This document shows, piece after piece, positions 31,268 through 43,551 of a stretch of 43,551 bases of DNA (within the stretch, counting starts at the first letter, position 1; the number at the start of each line of letters is the position of its first letter). Location of the stretch: the IMG/VR virus record IMGVR_UViG_3300033141_001870, positions 1 to 43,551 of that record. One strand, given 5' to 3'. Below the pieces are notes generated by a model. That model ran no database searches. It saw only the letters and a program-made list of their open reading frames with translations, and had not been told where the DNA came from. This DNA is from a virus. The translations under genes and the position numbers were made by a program.

Positions 31268-34153
31268 ATGGCCGACAAAACCACAATCATCATCGAAGGC
31301 AAGGACAAGGCCTCGGCGGTCTTCAAGAAGATCGCCCAGGCATACGCGTCCATGGAGTCGAAGGTCTCCAAGAGCAGTATGGCTGGCGCGGGCATGATGG
31401 GCGCGGTCATGGGCCTGCCCGGGATGATCCTTGGCGTGATGGGCACGTCGCTCAAGATCGTCACCGGCGGCATGAGCGCTATCCTCAACGTCGCCACCAA
31501 GACCATCGGCCTCGTGGTCGGCGTGGTGCGCGGTGCGGCGAGTGCCGTGCTGGCCGTCGTGTCTGGCGTCGTGCGCACGATCACGTCGATCGTCGGCGCG
31601 CTTGTGGGGGTTGCCACGCGCATCGCGGGAGTGATCGTGGGCATCGTGGCCAAGGCGACGCTCGCGGTCGGCGCGGCCGCGGCCGCGATGTTCGCGGCCA
31701 TCGTCTACCAGGGCGTCAAGTTCGAGCGGCAGATGGCGGAGGTATGGACGCTCGTCTCCGAGCAGGGGCAGGGCGAGTTCGCCAAGCTCAAGAGCGGCGT
31801 GATCTCGATCTTCCGCGACCTGCCCACGAGCTTGACCGGCCTGACCAGGGGACTCTACGACACGATCAGCGCCGGCATCACCAACGCCGACGACGCGCTC
31901 ACCGTGATGCGCGAGGTGAGCAAGGCGGCCATCGCTGGCGTGTCCGACGCCGGCACGATGGGCAGCGCCTTCATGACCGTGATGCAGGGCTTCAAGATCC
32001 ACGCGTCGAAGGCCAAGGACATCTCCGACGCCTTCTTCGCCACGATCAAGCAGGGCCGCCTCGTGGCCAACGACCTCGCCCAGGGGCTCGGGTTCGTCGC
32101 GGGCATGGCCGGCAACATGGGCATCAAGTATCGCGAGGCGCTCGCTGCCATCGCGGTGGCCACCCGCACGTTGCGACCCGAGATGGCCTTCGTCGGCATG
32201 GCGCAGTTCCTCCAGGCGCTCATCAAGCCCGCGGACGCCGCGGCCAAGGCCATCGAGCGCATGGGCCTGCGCTTCTGGAAGGTCGGCAAGAACGGCAAGA
32301 AGACGTTCGTCGGCTTGAAGAACGCCATCGATCAGATCATCAAGCTCAAGCTCGACCCCACCCAGGTCGCGGAGCTGTTCCCCGAGGCACGCGCCCAGCG
32401 CTTCGTGCTCGCGCTCATGGCGCAGCGCAAGGAATACAACCAGATCTTCGCGGACGTGAAGGGCGCGTCGGGCACCGCGAAGACCGCGTTCGACATCATC
32501 GCCAACACCGCGGGCGCCCAGATGCAGCTCGCGTGGAACAAGGTGCGTGCGGGCGGCCTGAGCGTATGGGAGGAGATCAAGAAGGCCGCGCTGCCCACGC
32601 TCAAGCTGATGAACGAGAGCATCGACAGGATCAGCGACGCGCTCGACGACGCGCTCGCCAGCAAGGCGTGGAAGGACTTCTCCGCGTCGGCGCAGACCTT
32701 CCTCGAGGGCGCGGCCAACGACGTGGTGCTGTGGCTCATGGATCTGCCCGGCCACATCGACACGGCCACCACGAAGCTCGCCGAGTGGACCAAGCCCGTG
32801 CGCGAGGCGGTTGACTACCTAAGCCGCATCGACCTCACCGCGACCGCGGCGAAATACGGCACGGCATGGGCCACCGCGCAGAAGAGCATCAGCGAGGGCG
32901 CGCAGCGCGTGCGCGACTGGCTCATCGACACCGCGGCCGCCGCGGCCAAGGCCATGCTCGGCATCGGCGTCTCGTTACTCATGGGCTTCCAAGAATCCCT
33001 GCCTCAGATCAACTCCATCCTCGCGGGCATCGCCGACCAGATCAACACCGTCGCTGCGTCGCTGCAGTGGGTGCTGTCGGCGGGGATCGGCGCGGAGATC
33101 GGGCATCAGAAGAACATCCAGCGAGACCAGATGGGCAAGGCCGATGCTGCCGAGAAGGGCAGCCCCGAATGGAAGGCCGCGTATAAGGCGTGGCGAGAGG
33201 CCGCACAGCGAGAGAAGGAGCTGACCGAGCAGCGCAAGAGGCTCGTCGAGGGCGGCGACATTATCGACTTCAAGCCCATCGACGTCACGGTCATCCCCCT
33301 CGCCCGCAAACTCAACGAACTCAAGAAGGGCGTCGACCAGAACGCCGCGGACCTCAAGAAGGGCAAGCTCCCCGAAGCGGTCGACGACCTCGCCAAGAAG
33401 ATCAAGGACGCGGCGAACAAGATCGCGCCGGTCATGCGGCCTCCCGCGGAAGCACCACCCGCCGCGCAGCCCGCCGCACCACCCGCGGATGATGCCCCCG
33501 CGGAGAAGCCCAAGCGCAAGCGCCGTCGCACGATCGCCGACGTCCTGCGCGACCGCAAGCGTGCCCGCATCGCCAAGCGCAAGGCGGAGCGCGAGGGCGG
33601 AGCGGGTCCCGAGCCCGCGATCGATGGCGGCGATGCTACCGAAGACCAGGGGGGAGCCCCTGCCGCTCAGCCACAACGCCGCAACCCTGCTCGCGATATC
33701 TTCACGGGCCGCGGTCGCAGGCGTCGACGCAAGCGCCGCCGACGCGACCCCCTCCGCTATGCGCGGAAGCGCCGCGGTGGCGCCGAGCGCGAGCCAGTCG
33801 AGTGGGAGGAGGTCAATGACCCCGAGACCGCGGCACGCGTGCGCGGTGAGATGGAAGAGCGCATGGGCGGCGGCGCCAAAGAACTCGCGCAGGACAAGGG
33901 CGCTGAGATGCAGCGCGCCACCGACGAGCGCCAGGCCGCGGCCGCGGAGAAGGCCGCCGCTATGGAGGAGTCCGTCGCGGCGGCGCAGGAGGAGGCCGCG
34001 ACCAACATGGAGCGCATGGCCGACGCCGCGGAGAAGAATGCCGAGCAAACCGAGAAGTTAGCCGCCACCGCCAAAGACCGCCTCGCGACCATCGAGGCGG
34101 CCTTGGCCAACGCCGAGTCGCAGATCGCTGCGCTCGCACAGCCGGGAGGCTAA
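31268..34153 (+). CDS. Tape measure protein
   Basis: 961 aa; start at 31268 behind GAGGAAA. The N-terminus has an alanine/glycine/valine-rich hydrophobic region, about residues 40-170 (for example GVIVGIVAKATLAVGAAAAA), then QMAEVWTLVSEQGQ and the TP901-type core with TRGLYDTISAGITNADDAL, LAQGLGFVAGMAGNMGIKYRE and AQRFVLALMAQRKEYN. A lysine/arginine-rich part near 780-870 and an alanine/glutamate coiled coil to 961 follow. It sets tail length and enters the host membrane. It is separated from the tail tube by the sugar cassette. Confidence 0.9.
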   Translation: MADKTTIIIEGKDKASAVFKKIAQAYASMESKVSKSSMAGAGMMGAVMGLPGMILGVMGTSLKIVTGGMSAILNVATKTIGLVVGVVRGAASAVLAVVSGVVRTITSIVGALVGVATRIAGVIVGIVAKATLAVGAAAAAMFAAIVYQGVKFERQMAEVWTLVSEQGQGEFAKLKSGVISIFRDLPTSLTGLTRGLYDTISAGITNADDALTVMREVSKAAIAGVSDAGTMGSAFMTVMQGFKIHASKAKDISDAFFATIKQGRLVANDLAQGLGFVAGMAGNMGIKYREALAAIAVATRTLRPEMAFVGMAQFLQALIKPADAAAKAIERMGLRFWKVGKNGKKTFVGLKNAIDQIIKLKLDPTQVAELFPEARAQRFVLALMAQRKEYNQIFADVKGASGTAKTAFDIIANTAGAQMQLAWNKVRAGGLSVWEEIKKAALPTLKLMNESIDRISDALDDALASKAWKDFSASAQTFLEGAANDVVLWLMDLPGHIDTATTKLAEWTKPVREAVDYLSRIDLTATAAKYGTAWATAQKSISEGAQRVRDWLIDTAAAAAKAMLGIGVSLLMGFQESLPQINSILAGIADQINTVAASLQWVLSAGIGAEIGHQKNIQRDQMGKADAAEKGSPEWKAAYKAWREAAQREKELTEQRKRLVEGGDIIDFKPIDVTVIPLARKLNELKKGVDQNAADLKKGKLPEAVDDLAKKIKDAANKIAPVMRPPAEAPPAAQPAAPPADDAPAEKPKRKRRRTIADVLRDRKRARIAKRKAEREGGAGPEPAIDGGDATEDQGGAPAAQPQRRNPARDIFTGRGRRRRRKRRRRDPLRYARKRRGGAEREPVEWEEVNDPETAARVRGEMEERMGGGAKELAQDKGAEMQRATDERQAAAAEKAAAMEESVAAAQEEAATNMERMADAAEKNAEQTEKLAATAKDRLATIEAALANAESQIAALAQPGG

Positions 34154-34156
34154 CCC

Positions 34157-34945
34157 ATGCGCGGCGTGTTCGACGACGGCTCCTCAACGATCACCCTCGG
34201 CAGCGACTGCTACCTCGTCCCGAGCAGCATGTCCGAGCGCGTGCGCCACGCGCCGCTCAACCGCACGCAGGAGTTCATCTTCGACGTCGGCGGCGGCTAC
34301 TACAACCTCGTGGTCGCGGGCGAGATCGAGCGCCACAACCAGGGCGACGCGGAGTGGTGGCTCTACCAGAAGCTGCTCGCACTCGGCGCCAGCGGCCTCG
34401 GCGACCTCAGCGTCAACGGCCACAAGTTCCCCAACGCCATGTTCACCAGCGGCCGCGGCTACGTCAACGCGTTCAAGGCGGTCACCTACTGGTATCAGTT
34501 CGCCTGCTCGCTGCCCGAGCGGAGCGCGTCCCTCGCCGCGGGCGACAGCGCCGGCGCGGACGAGGCCGAGTATGCCGGCCGCGGCTCGTGGGACATCTAC
34601 CACCTCGCGGGCGAGCAGCTCGGCACGATGGGCGCGCTCGAGATCGCGGTGAGCCGGCCCGTCGAGATCAAACGCCTCACCCGATGCTATGGCGTGCGCA
34701 TCGAGGATCTGTCCCGCGGGCGGCAGGTGAGCCTGACCTACAGCGGCGATCACCACCACGACACCTACGCCGACCTCTGCGAGTGGTGCTGGCAGTTCCA
34801 AGCACGCATCGGCTACCAGGAGGCCACGCTCACCGGCTGTGGCAACACGTTCGACAACGTCTTCCTCCAGAGCATCACCCCCGAGACCGACGCGGACCGC
34901 AGGCAACTGCGGTTCACGGCCCAGATGATCCAATACGCAGCATGA
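34157..34945 (+). CDS. Distal tail-like protein
   Basis: 262 aa; start at 34157, three bases after the tape measure. A beta-rich sequence (STITLGSDCYLVPSSMSE, EFIFDVGGGYYNLVVAGEIER) with a later YWYQFACSLPERSASL stretch and a C-terminal strand region (GNTFDNVFLQSITPET) fits a distal tail protein that caps the tube. The evidence is position and fold style. Stop overlaps the next start. Confidence 0.55.
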   Translation: MRGVFDDGSSTITLGSDCYLVPSSMSERVRHAPLNRTQEFIFDVGGGYYNLVVAGEIERHNQGDAEWWLYQKLLALGASGLGDLSVNGHKFPNAMFTSGRGYVNAFKAVTYWYQFACSLPERSASLAAGDSAGADEAEYAGRGSWDIYHLAGEQLGTMGALEIAVSRPVEIKRLTRCYGVRIEDLSRGRQVSLTYSGDHHHDTYADLCEWCWQFQARIGYQEATLTGCGNTFDNVFLQSITPETDADRRQLRFTAQMIQYAA

Positions 34946-35118
34946 ACCGACGACGCACACCCATGATCAACGGCTACGAATACGACATGCTCACCACGTG
35001 GCGGCGGAACGCCCATAGCAACCGCGGGCGGTCCGACTGGGCCAAGCGCTCCTATCGCCGCCGCGTCCGCCGCTCCGAACGCACCGAGATCGAGCAAGCC
35101 CTCACCGACAGCGAGTAG
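34942..35118 (+). CDS. Small basic protein, 58 aa
   Basis: ATG at 34942 overlaps the distal tail stop (ATGA). Very arginine-rich (NRRRTPMINGYEYDMLTTWRR, later SYRRRVRRSER). No motif recognised. It lies between two tail genes and ends three bases before the next, so it is probably translated in the tail operon. Role unknown. Confidence 0.55.
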   Translation: MNRRRTPMINGYEYDMLTTWRRNAHSNRGRSDWAKRSYRRRVRRSERTEIEQALTDSE

Positions 35119-35121
35119 ACC

Positions 35122-39386
<4,265 letters not shown>

Positions 39387-39389
39387 CCC

Positions 39390-40190
39390 ATGCACATCAC
39401 CGCCATCTGCCCGACCTACGGACGCTTCGAGCTGCTGCGTGCAGCGGTGGGATGCTTCGTCACGCAGACGCACGCGGACCGCGACATGCTCATCCTCAAC
39501 GACGCGCCTGTGCCGATCGAGTGCGACGTGCCCGGCGTGCGGGTCATCAACAACACACACGACTTCGGCTCACTCGGCGGGAAGTATGCCCATATGCTGG
39601 ACGAGGCCGAGGGCGACGTGATCGCGCACTGGGAGGACGACGACCTCTATCTCCCGTGGCACCTCGCGTCCGCGGCCGAGGCGATGGACGAGCCCCGCCT
39701 CGCAACGAAAGGGGACACGATTCCGAATCGTGTCCCCTTCCCCGGCGTGGTCAAGCCCCGCCTGTCGTGGTGCGTGGTCTGGGATGGCGAGCGCTGGAAG
39801 CTCGGCGGCCGGACCAATGCGCTCTGCGAGGCCAGCACGGTCTACCACTTTGCCGCGTGGACTTACTGTGGGGGCTACCGACCCGAGCACTCGACCCACA
39901 GCCGCGCAACGCTGTTGCAGGCCGATAGCATGGGCATGCTGCGTCGCTACGACCCCCGGCCCTGCACGGGCTACGTCTTCTGTCGGCTGCACCCTGGCAT
40001 CCGACACGGCAGCGGCCTGCTCGACCGCCGCGACGGCAAGGCCATCTTCGAGGCGGGCAACAAGGACTTCGGCGACGGCCAGCCACTCACCCCCGTGTTC
40101 GACGACGGCCGGCTCGCGGCCTTCCGCGATGGCCTCAGCGCAAAACTCCCCCCTGAACAGGAGCGGCGCGTTGCATCCCAACTCGCGTAA
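39390..40190 (+). CDS. GT2-type glycosyltransferase
   Basis: 266 aa; start at 39390, three bases after the previous gene. The N-terminus is a GT-A nucleotide site (HITAICPTYGRFELLRAAV, DMLILNDAPVP), and the metal motif is WEDDDLYLPWHL (residues 82-85). Residues 107-117 are encoded by a palindrome (39709-39739). The C-terminal half, with GYRPEHSTHSRATLLQADS, is less typical. It probably adds a sugar in the same pathway as the preceding enzyme. The end overlaps the methyltransferase start. Confidence 0.78.
   Translation: MHITAICPTYGRFELLRAAVGCFVTQTHADRDMLILNDAPVPIECDVPGVRVINNTHDFGSLGGKYAHMLDEAEGDVIAHWEDDDLYLPWHLASAAEAMDEPRLATKGDTIPNRVPFPGVVKPRLSWCVVWDGERWKLGGRTNALCEASTVYHFAAWTYCGGYRPEHSTHSRATLLQADSMGMLRRYDPRPCTGYVFCRLHPGIRHGSGLLDRRDGKAIFEAGNKDFGDGQPLTPVFDDGRLAAFRDGLSAKLPPEQERRVASQLA
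39709..39739. repeat. Perfect palindrome inside the second glycosyltransferase gene
   Basis: AAGGGGACACGATT (39709-39722) pairs with AATCGTGTCCCCTT (39726-39739) around CCG: a 14-bp stem in 31 bases. The frame stays open, encoding KGDTIPNRVPF between the metal-site helix and the next conserved strand. A different family from the 38904 palindrome. Confidence 0.85.
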
Positions 40191-40644
40191 GCTCATGGCC
40201 GCGTTCGTGGCCACGTTGCCGCCGCCGCCCCTGCGCATCATCGACGTCGGCGCACAGAACGTCAACGGCGTCTACCGCGATCTGTTCGCCGGCTACGACT
40301 ACGTGGGGGCGGACATCTGCGCCGGCCGCAACGTGGATGTGGTCATGCACAGCCCCTACGACTGGCGTGTGGGCGCCGATTGGGACGTGGCGATCTCTGG
40401 CCAGTGCGTCGAGCACGTGCCCGACGTGGCCGCGTGGGCTCGCGAGTTCGGCGCCCTGTTGAGGCCAGGGGGATGGGCCTGCATTATCGCCCCGTGGAGG
40501 TGGGGCGAGCACCGTTACCCCGTCGATTGCTGGCGCGTCATGCCCGATGGCATGGCATGGATCATGGAGACGGCTGGACTGATCGCTGTCAAGACGCGTA
40601 TGGATCAAAACGACTGTATAGGCACCGCAAGGAGGTCATCGTGA
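40171..40644 (+). CDS. Class I SAM methyltransferase, small
   Basis: 157 aa from a TTG at 40171 with AGGAG eight bases upstream; this start gives MHPNSRKLM, a common opening of this methyltransferase group, while ATG 40195 is the alternative. The SAM region is LRIIDVGAQNVNGVYRDLF, then YVGADICAGRNVDVV and AISGQCVEHVPDVAAW, followed by RPGGWACIIAPW. The canonical glycine-rich loop is modified (DVGAQN). It probably acts on a sugar or lipid-linked intermediate in the second cassette. Confidence 0.75.
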   Translation: MHPNSRKLMAAFVATLPPPPLRIIDVGAQNVNGVYRDLFAGYDYVGADICAGRNVDVVMHSPYDWRVGADWDVAISGQCVEHVPDVAAWAREFGALLRPGGWACIIAPWRWGEHRYPVDCWRVMPDGMAWIMETAGLIAVKTRMDQNDCIGTARRSS

Positions 40645-42011
40645 GAATCTGCTTCATCAACCCGCCACGGCCGTGGCTCGTCAACCCCCACGCGCAAGCG
40701 CCCATCGGCATCCTCTACCTCGCTGCCGCGCTCGAGCGCGCCGGGCATGACGTGCGCATCGTCAACTGCGCTGGGCATCAGCAGGCCAGGCAACTCAACG
40801 TGGCCGATGTCTACTGCATCACCGGCACGTGGCTCGACGTGCCCCAGGTGAATGAGATCGCCGAGTTCCTGAAGGGCACGTTCGGTCGCTGCCGCATCCT
40901 CGTCGGCGGCCCCATCGCACTCTCGCCCGACGAGCTGAGCGACGATATCGACGTGATCGTGAGGGGAGAGGCCGAGGCGGACATCCTGTCCATTGTGGAC
41001 ATGGAGTCCATCCCATGCAGCGGCCTCTACACCTGCGAGCCCCCCGACGACCTCGACGCGCTCCCATTCCCGGCCCGCCACCTCTGGGCGGGGCCGTTTG
41101 GCGGGAACGTGTTCATCGGCGGCGAGAACTATTTCGGCGGCGGCTCGACCACCATCCTCAGCTCGCGGGGCTGCCCCTACGACTGCGCATTCTGCGCGTC
41201 GAGCGCGCTCGCGCCGCGCAAGGTGCGGTTCCGCTCGGCCGAGAGCGTGGTCGAGGAGATGGAGCAGTGCGTCGTCGACTTCGGCGTGCGCCAGTTCCGC
41301 TTCTCCGACGAGAACTTCAACGCATGCCTCCATCGTGTCGAGGCGCTGTGCGATGCGATCATGTCCAGCAAGATCCTCGGCCACGGCGACGGCGTGGCCT
41401 GGCGAGCGTCCATCGCGGTGCGGCCGATCAACGTTGGGACGTTCGACTACATGGCCGACGCCGGCTGCAAGGAGGTCTCCATCGGCGTCGAGTCGGCCGA
41501 CTCCGCGGTGCTCGAACTGATCTGCCCGGCCAAGCTCAAGAGCCCCAACGGCGCGGTCAAAGCGCTCGCCATGGCCACGAGCGCCGGCCTCAAGACCCGT
41601 GCCCTGATGATGGTCGGCACGCCCGGCGAGAACGCGGACACGGCCCGCCTCAACATCGACTTCATGCATGACATCTGTAACACGCTGCCAGGCCCCTGGT
41701 CAACAGAGCGTGCCCTCTGCGACGCGCTCGCGGTGACCGTCTTCACCCCCATGCCTGGCAGCGACATCTACAACCATCCCGAGCGCTACGGCTGTCGCAT
41801 CCGTGGAGCCCAGCCGCCCTCGGCTGGGGAAGCGGACACAGTCGGGGGCGACTGTGCTCCACGCCGCTCCGTTTGCCTCTACGGCCCCGACGGCGCGCAC
41901 GCGCTCGAGCCCACCATCGAACTCGACGACTTCCCCCTCGACGCCCTCCGCCAGTCCATGCGCACCCAAGTCGCCGCGGCCGAGGCCACCGGCAAGATCG
42001 GGAGAGGCTGA
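40641..42011 (+). CDS. B12-binding-type radical SAM enzyme
   Basis: 456 aa; GTG at 40641 behind AAGGAGG. Residues 1-120 form a Rossmann-like B12-binding region (APIGILYLAAALERAGHDVRIV, later RILVGGPIALSPDEL, IVRGEAEADIL). The radical SAM cluster is SSRGCPYDCAFCASS, with C178, C182 and C185. Then come FSDENFNACLHRVEALCDAI and CKEVSIGVESADSAVLELI, the typical barrel stretches. Residues 388-407 derive from palindromic element copy 3. Such enzymes methylate or rearrange sugars, lipids and cofactors; the substrate here is not evident. Confidence 0.85.
   Translation: MRICFINPPRPWLVNPHAQAPIGILYLAAALERAGHDVRIVNCAGHQQARQLNVADVYCITGTWLDVPQVNEIAEFLKGTFGRCRILVGGPIALSPDELSDDIDVIVRGEAEADILSIVDMESIPCSGLYTCEPPDDLDALPFPARHLWAGPFGGNVFIGGENYFGGGSTTILSSRGCPYDCAFCASSALAPRKVRFRSAESVVEEMEQCVVDFGVRQFRFSDENFNACLHRVEALCDAIMSSKILGHGDGVAWRASIAVRPINVGTFDYMADAGCKEVSIGVESADSAVLELICPAKLKSPNGAVKALAMATSAGLKTRALMMVGTPGENADTARLNIDFMHDICNTLPGPWSTERALCDALAVTVFTPMPGSDIYNHPERYGCRIRGAQPPSAGEADTVGGDCAPRRSVCLYGPDGAHALEPTIELDDFPLDALRQSMRTQVAAAEATGKIGRG
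41804..41861. repeat. Double-hairpin palindromic element, copy 3, inside the radical SAM gene
   Basis: Inverted relative to copies 1 and 2: TGGAGC (41804-41809) and GCTCCA (41856-41861) enclose CCCAGCCG/CGGCTGGG (41809-41828) and CACAGTCG/CGACTGTG (41837-41856). It stays in frame, encoding GAQPPSAGEADTVGGDCAPR, between the YGCRIR and SVCLYGPDG parts of the host protein. Confidence 0.9.
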
Positions 42012-43279
42012 TGCCCAACGCCCCCAAGCCCACCTGGCAATCCCCATGCGGCCGCGCAACGCTCTACCACGGCGACTGCCTGGAGATCATGCCCAGCCTC
42101 CCAGAGGCGAGCGCCGATGCGGTCGTCACCGACCCGCCGTATGGGCTGGGCTTCATGGGCGCGGCGTGGGACCACAGCGTGCCGGGCGTGCCGTTCTGGG
42201 AGGCGGCGTTGCGCGTAGCCAAGCCGGGCGCGCACCTACTCGCGTTCGGCGGCACGCGGACGTTCCATCGCCTGGCCGTGGCCATCGAGGACGCGGGCTG
42301 GGAGTTGCGGGACTGCGTGATGTGGGTCTACGGCACGGGCTTCCCGAAGAGCCACGACGTGAGCAAGGCGATTGACAAGGCCGCGGGCGCGGAGCGGGAG
42401 CAGTGGCAGGGCTGGGGCACCGCGCTCAAGCCGGCATGGGAGCCCATCATCGTGGCCCGCAAGCCGCTCGACGGCACGGTCGCGGCCAACGTGCTCGCAC
42501 ACGGCACGGGCGGCATCAACGTGGACGCGTGCAGGGTGGAGGTGGACGCAGCGGATGCAAAGGCCTGGTCGGGCCGAGCGCAAGCGCCTTCGAGTGTGGG
42601 CATGAAGAACATATCCAGTGAGGTTTATGGTGAGGGCTTCAAGCGCAACTATGCTGGCCCCGAGCGCGGCCGCTGGCCTGCGAATCTGATCCACGACGGC
42701 AGCGACGAGGTCGTGGGGCTGTTTCCGAAGCAGAAGTCGCCAGGCAACTACAAATCAAAGACAACAAGCGTTCCAGGGCAGAACGGGACGATGGGCAAAT
42801 GGCCCACGAAAAAGGAGCGCCATTATGGTCATGGCGACTCCGGCTCCGCGGCCCGCTTCTTCTACTGCGCCAAGGCGAGCAAGGCTGACCGCGACGAGGG
42901 ATGCGAGGGGTTGGAGGAGCATAATTCTCAACGACTTCGGCTTCCTGCACAAGAGTCCATAGATCACGATGGTAGGCCCCATCAGACAAGTGGTGCAGAG
43001 CGATACCGACCCCGCCGCAACACCCATCCCACCGTCAAGCCCACCGCGCTCATGCGCTACCTCTGCCGGCTCGTCACGCCGCCAGGGGGCCTGATCCTCG
43101 ATCCGTTCATGGGCTCGAGCTCGACCGGCAAGGGCGCGGGCCTCGAGGGATTCCGTTTCGTCGGCATCGAACTCGACCCCGAGGACAAGGGCTTCCTCGA
43201 CATCGCCCGCGCCCGCATCACCCACGCCATCGCCCAGCGCACCGCCGACATGCCCGTATCCCAGGAGGCCTCAGGATGA
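42011..43279 (+). CDS. DNA methyltransferase, DPPY-type (N6-adenine/N4-cytosine)
   Basis: 422 aa; ATG at 42011 overlapping the radical SAM stop. The catalytic DPPY is at residues 41-44 (VVTDPPYGLGFMG) near the N-terminus and the SAM motif lies at the C-terminus (ILDPFMGSSSTGKGA), the beta-class order. NTHPTVKPTALMRYLCRL is the typical N4/N6 methylase helix. The middle (about residues 195-335) is a long recognition insert of lower GC. It may protect phage DNA at the right end, complementing the Dam-like enzyme. Target unknown. Confidence 0.88.
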   Translation: MPNAPKPTWQSPCGRATLYHGDCLEIMPSLPEASADAVVTDPPYGLGFMGAAWDHSVPGVPFWEAALRVAKPGAHLLAFGGTRTFHRLAVAIEDAGWELRDCVMWVYGTGFPKSHDVSKAIDKAAGAEREQWQGWGTALKPAWEPIIVARKPLDGTVAANVLAHGTGGINVDACRVEVDAADAKAWSGRAQAPSSVGMKNISSEVYGEGFKRNYAGPERGRWPANLIHDGSDEVVGLFPKQKSPGNYKSKTTSVPGQNGTMGKWPTKKERHYGHGDSGSAARFFYCAKASKADRDEGCEGLEEHNSQRLRLPAQESIDHDGRPHQTSGAERYRPRRNTHPTVKPTALMRYLCRLVTPPGGLILDPFMGSSSTGKGAGLEGFRFVGIELDPEDKGFLDIARARITHAIAQRTADMPVSQEASG

Positions 43280-43329
43280 TCACCTGCCACCTCTACGTCT
43301 CAGCCGGTATCGTGGGCAGCGGTAGGCCA

Positions 43330-43358
43330 TTGCGCCTGGTCCCTTGATCCGCTATGCT
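43330..43358 (+). promoter_or_regulatory. Possible outward promoter near the right end
   Basis: TTGCGC at 43330-43335 and TATGCT at 43353-43358 are separated by 17 bases and point toward the host flank. The hexamers are imperfect. Bases 43280-43416 hold no convincing gene; a 23-codon frame at 43276-43347 overlapping the methylase stop is too short to support. Confidence 0.3.
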
Positions 43359-43416
43359 ACCCTCGCCGAGCCACCCCAACTGGCACGCCATTTGAAACCC
43401 CCTCAAAACGGGAATA

Positions 43417-43470
43417 TCGCGACCCACTTATGTCGCTGTTCCTGCCCCGAAAATCGCGCTTGCTCCGACA
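43417..43470 (-). repeat. Right-end transposase sites and inferred phage terminus
   Basis: Read inward from 43470 the strand begins TGTCGGA, then CGCGATTTTCGG (43458-43447) and CGACATAAGTGG (43435-43424), with the shared 15-mer ATAAGTGGGTCGCGA at 43431-43417. The spacing of outer and inner sites (23 bases) is close to the left end (22). TG at the tip agrees with Mu-family ends. Confidence 0.7.
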
Positions 43471-43551
43471 GTGTGCGAGCTTGCCATCGACGAGTTCCTC
43501 CGCGCCGCCGTTGAGCGCGATGTTGTCTTGCGCGATGGCAGACGCGGCCAG
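43471..43551. other. Probable host flanking DNA
   Basis: These 81 bases lie outside the inferred terminus. Both strands keep an open frame; the + frame from 43471 reads VCELAIDEFLRAAVERDVV, the reverse frame LAASAIAQDNIALNGG, so it may be part of a host gene. No match can be named by eye. Confidence 0.5.

Noticed and set aside
43276-43347. A 23-codon frame overlapping the methylase stop
   Set aside because: Too short and without any motif; the ATGA overlap alone is weak evidence.

Overview
The window is an almost complete genome of a transposable (Mu-like) phage with a siphovirus-type tail, in a high-GC bacterial background (the GC fraction was not computed). The supports are: a left-end repressor facing a Ner/Cro-like gene; a DDE transposase followed by a MuB-like AAA+ ATPase; Gam, GemA-like and HU-like genes; a Mu-type head module (GpA-like terminase, DUF935 portal, MuF, virion morphogenesis protein, protease with nested scaffold, capsid); and matching inverted transposase-site pairs at both ends of the window. 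I infer that the right phage end is at about 43470, leaving about 81 bases of probable host DNA, and that the left end lies about two bases before base 1. Interspersed palindromes and Gly-Ser/Gly-Thr repeats hint at a planctomycete or related PVC-type host. That is a guess from style, not proof.

Layout. 1-143: left end, with two transposase sites and a G-rich tract. 144-1581, leftward: S24-type repressor, a probable membrane-anchored repeat protein and a small coupled gene. 1660-13364, rightward early/replication module: Ner-like regulator, small membrane proteins, coiled-coil protein, ASCH protein, transposase, HAD nucleotidase, Dam-type methylase, MuB-like ATPase, glutaredoxin, winged-helix protein, DnaB-like helicase, PAPS-reductase-family protein, Gam, GemA-like and HTH proteins. 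13365-14511: possible late promoter, lipoprotein, XhlA-like membrane protein and HU. 14511-22728: terminase, portal, MuF, morphogenesis protein, protease/scaffold, decoration protein and capsid. 22747-22858: strong hairpin and a tRNA with a CAU anticodon. 22894-27207: LamG-like protein, Ig-like protein, head-tail connectors and tail tube. 27330-31196: a sugar/methyl-transfer cassette lying between the tail tube and the tape measure. 31268-38370: tape measure, distal tail and a Gly/Ser-repeat tail protein. 38385-43279: two GT-A glycosyltransferases, a methyltransferase, a B12-type radical SAM protein and a DNA methyltransferase.

The genes form a coherent life cycle. Repressor and Ner control lysogeny. 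Transposase and MuB-like ATPase drive replicative transposition, with an unusual phage-encoded DnaB-like helicase. Several enzymes could modify phage DNA (two methylases and the sulfur-family enzyme). At least six genes could modify a sugar on virions or on the host surface. No recognisable endolysin, serine/tyrosine integrase or reverse transcriptase is present.

The most unusual content is a set of palindromic elements. A ~58-bp double-hairpin element occurs three times: twice between genes and once in frame inside the radical SAM gene. Two other perfect palindromes sit in frame inside the two glycosyltransferase genes, and a cluster of four hairpins lies in the N-terminal coding region of an early gene. 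Further points are an A10 tract that appears to fuse portal and MuF by a -1 shift, a CAU tRNA with an A1-C72 mismatch, and a GT-A enzyme with a D-x-H motif next to a tail protein very rich in Gly-Ser/Gly-Thr repeats.
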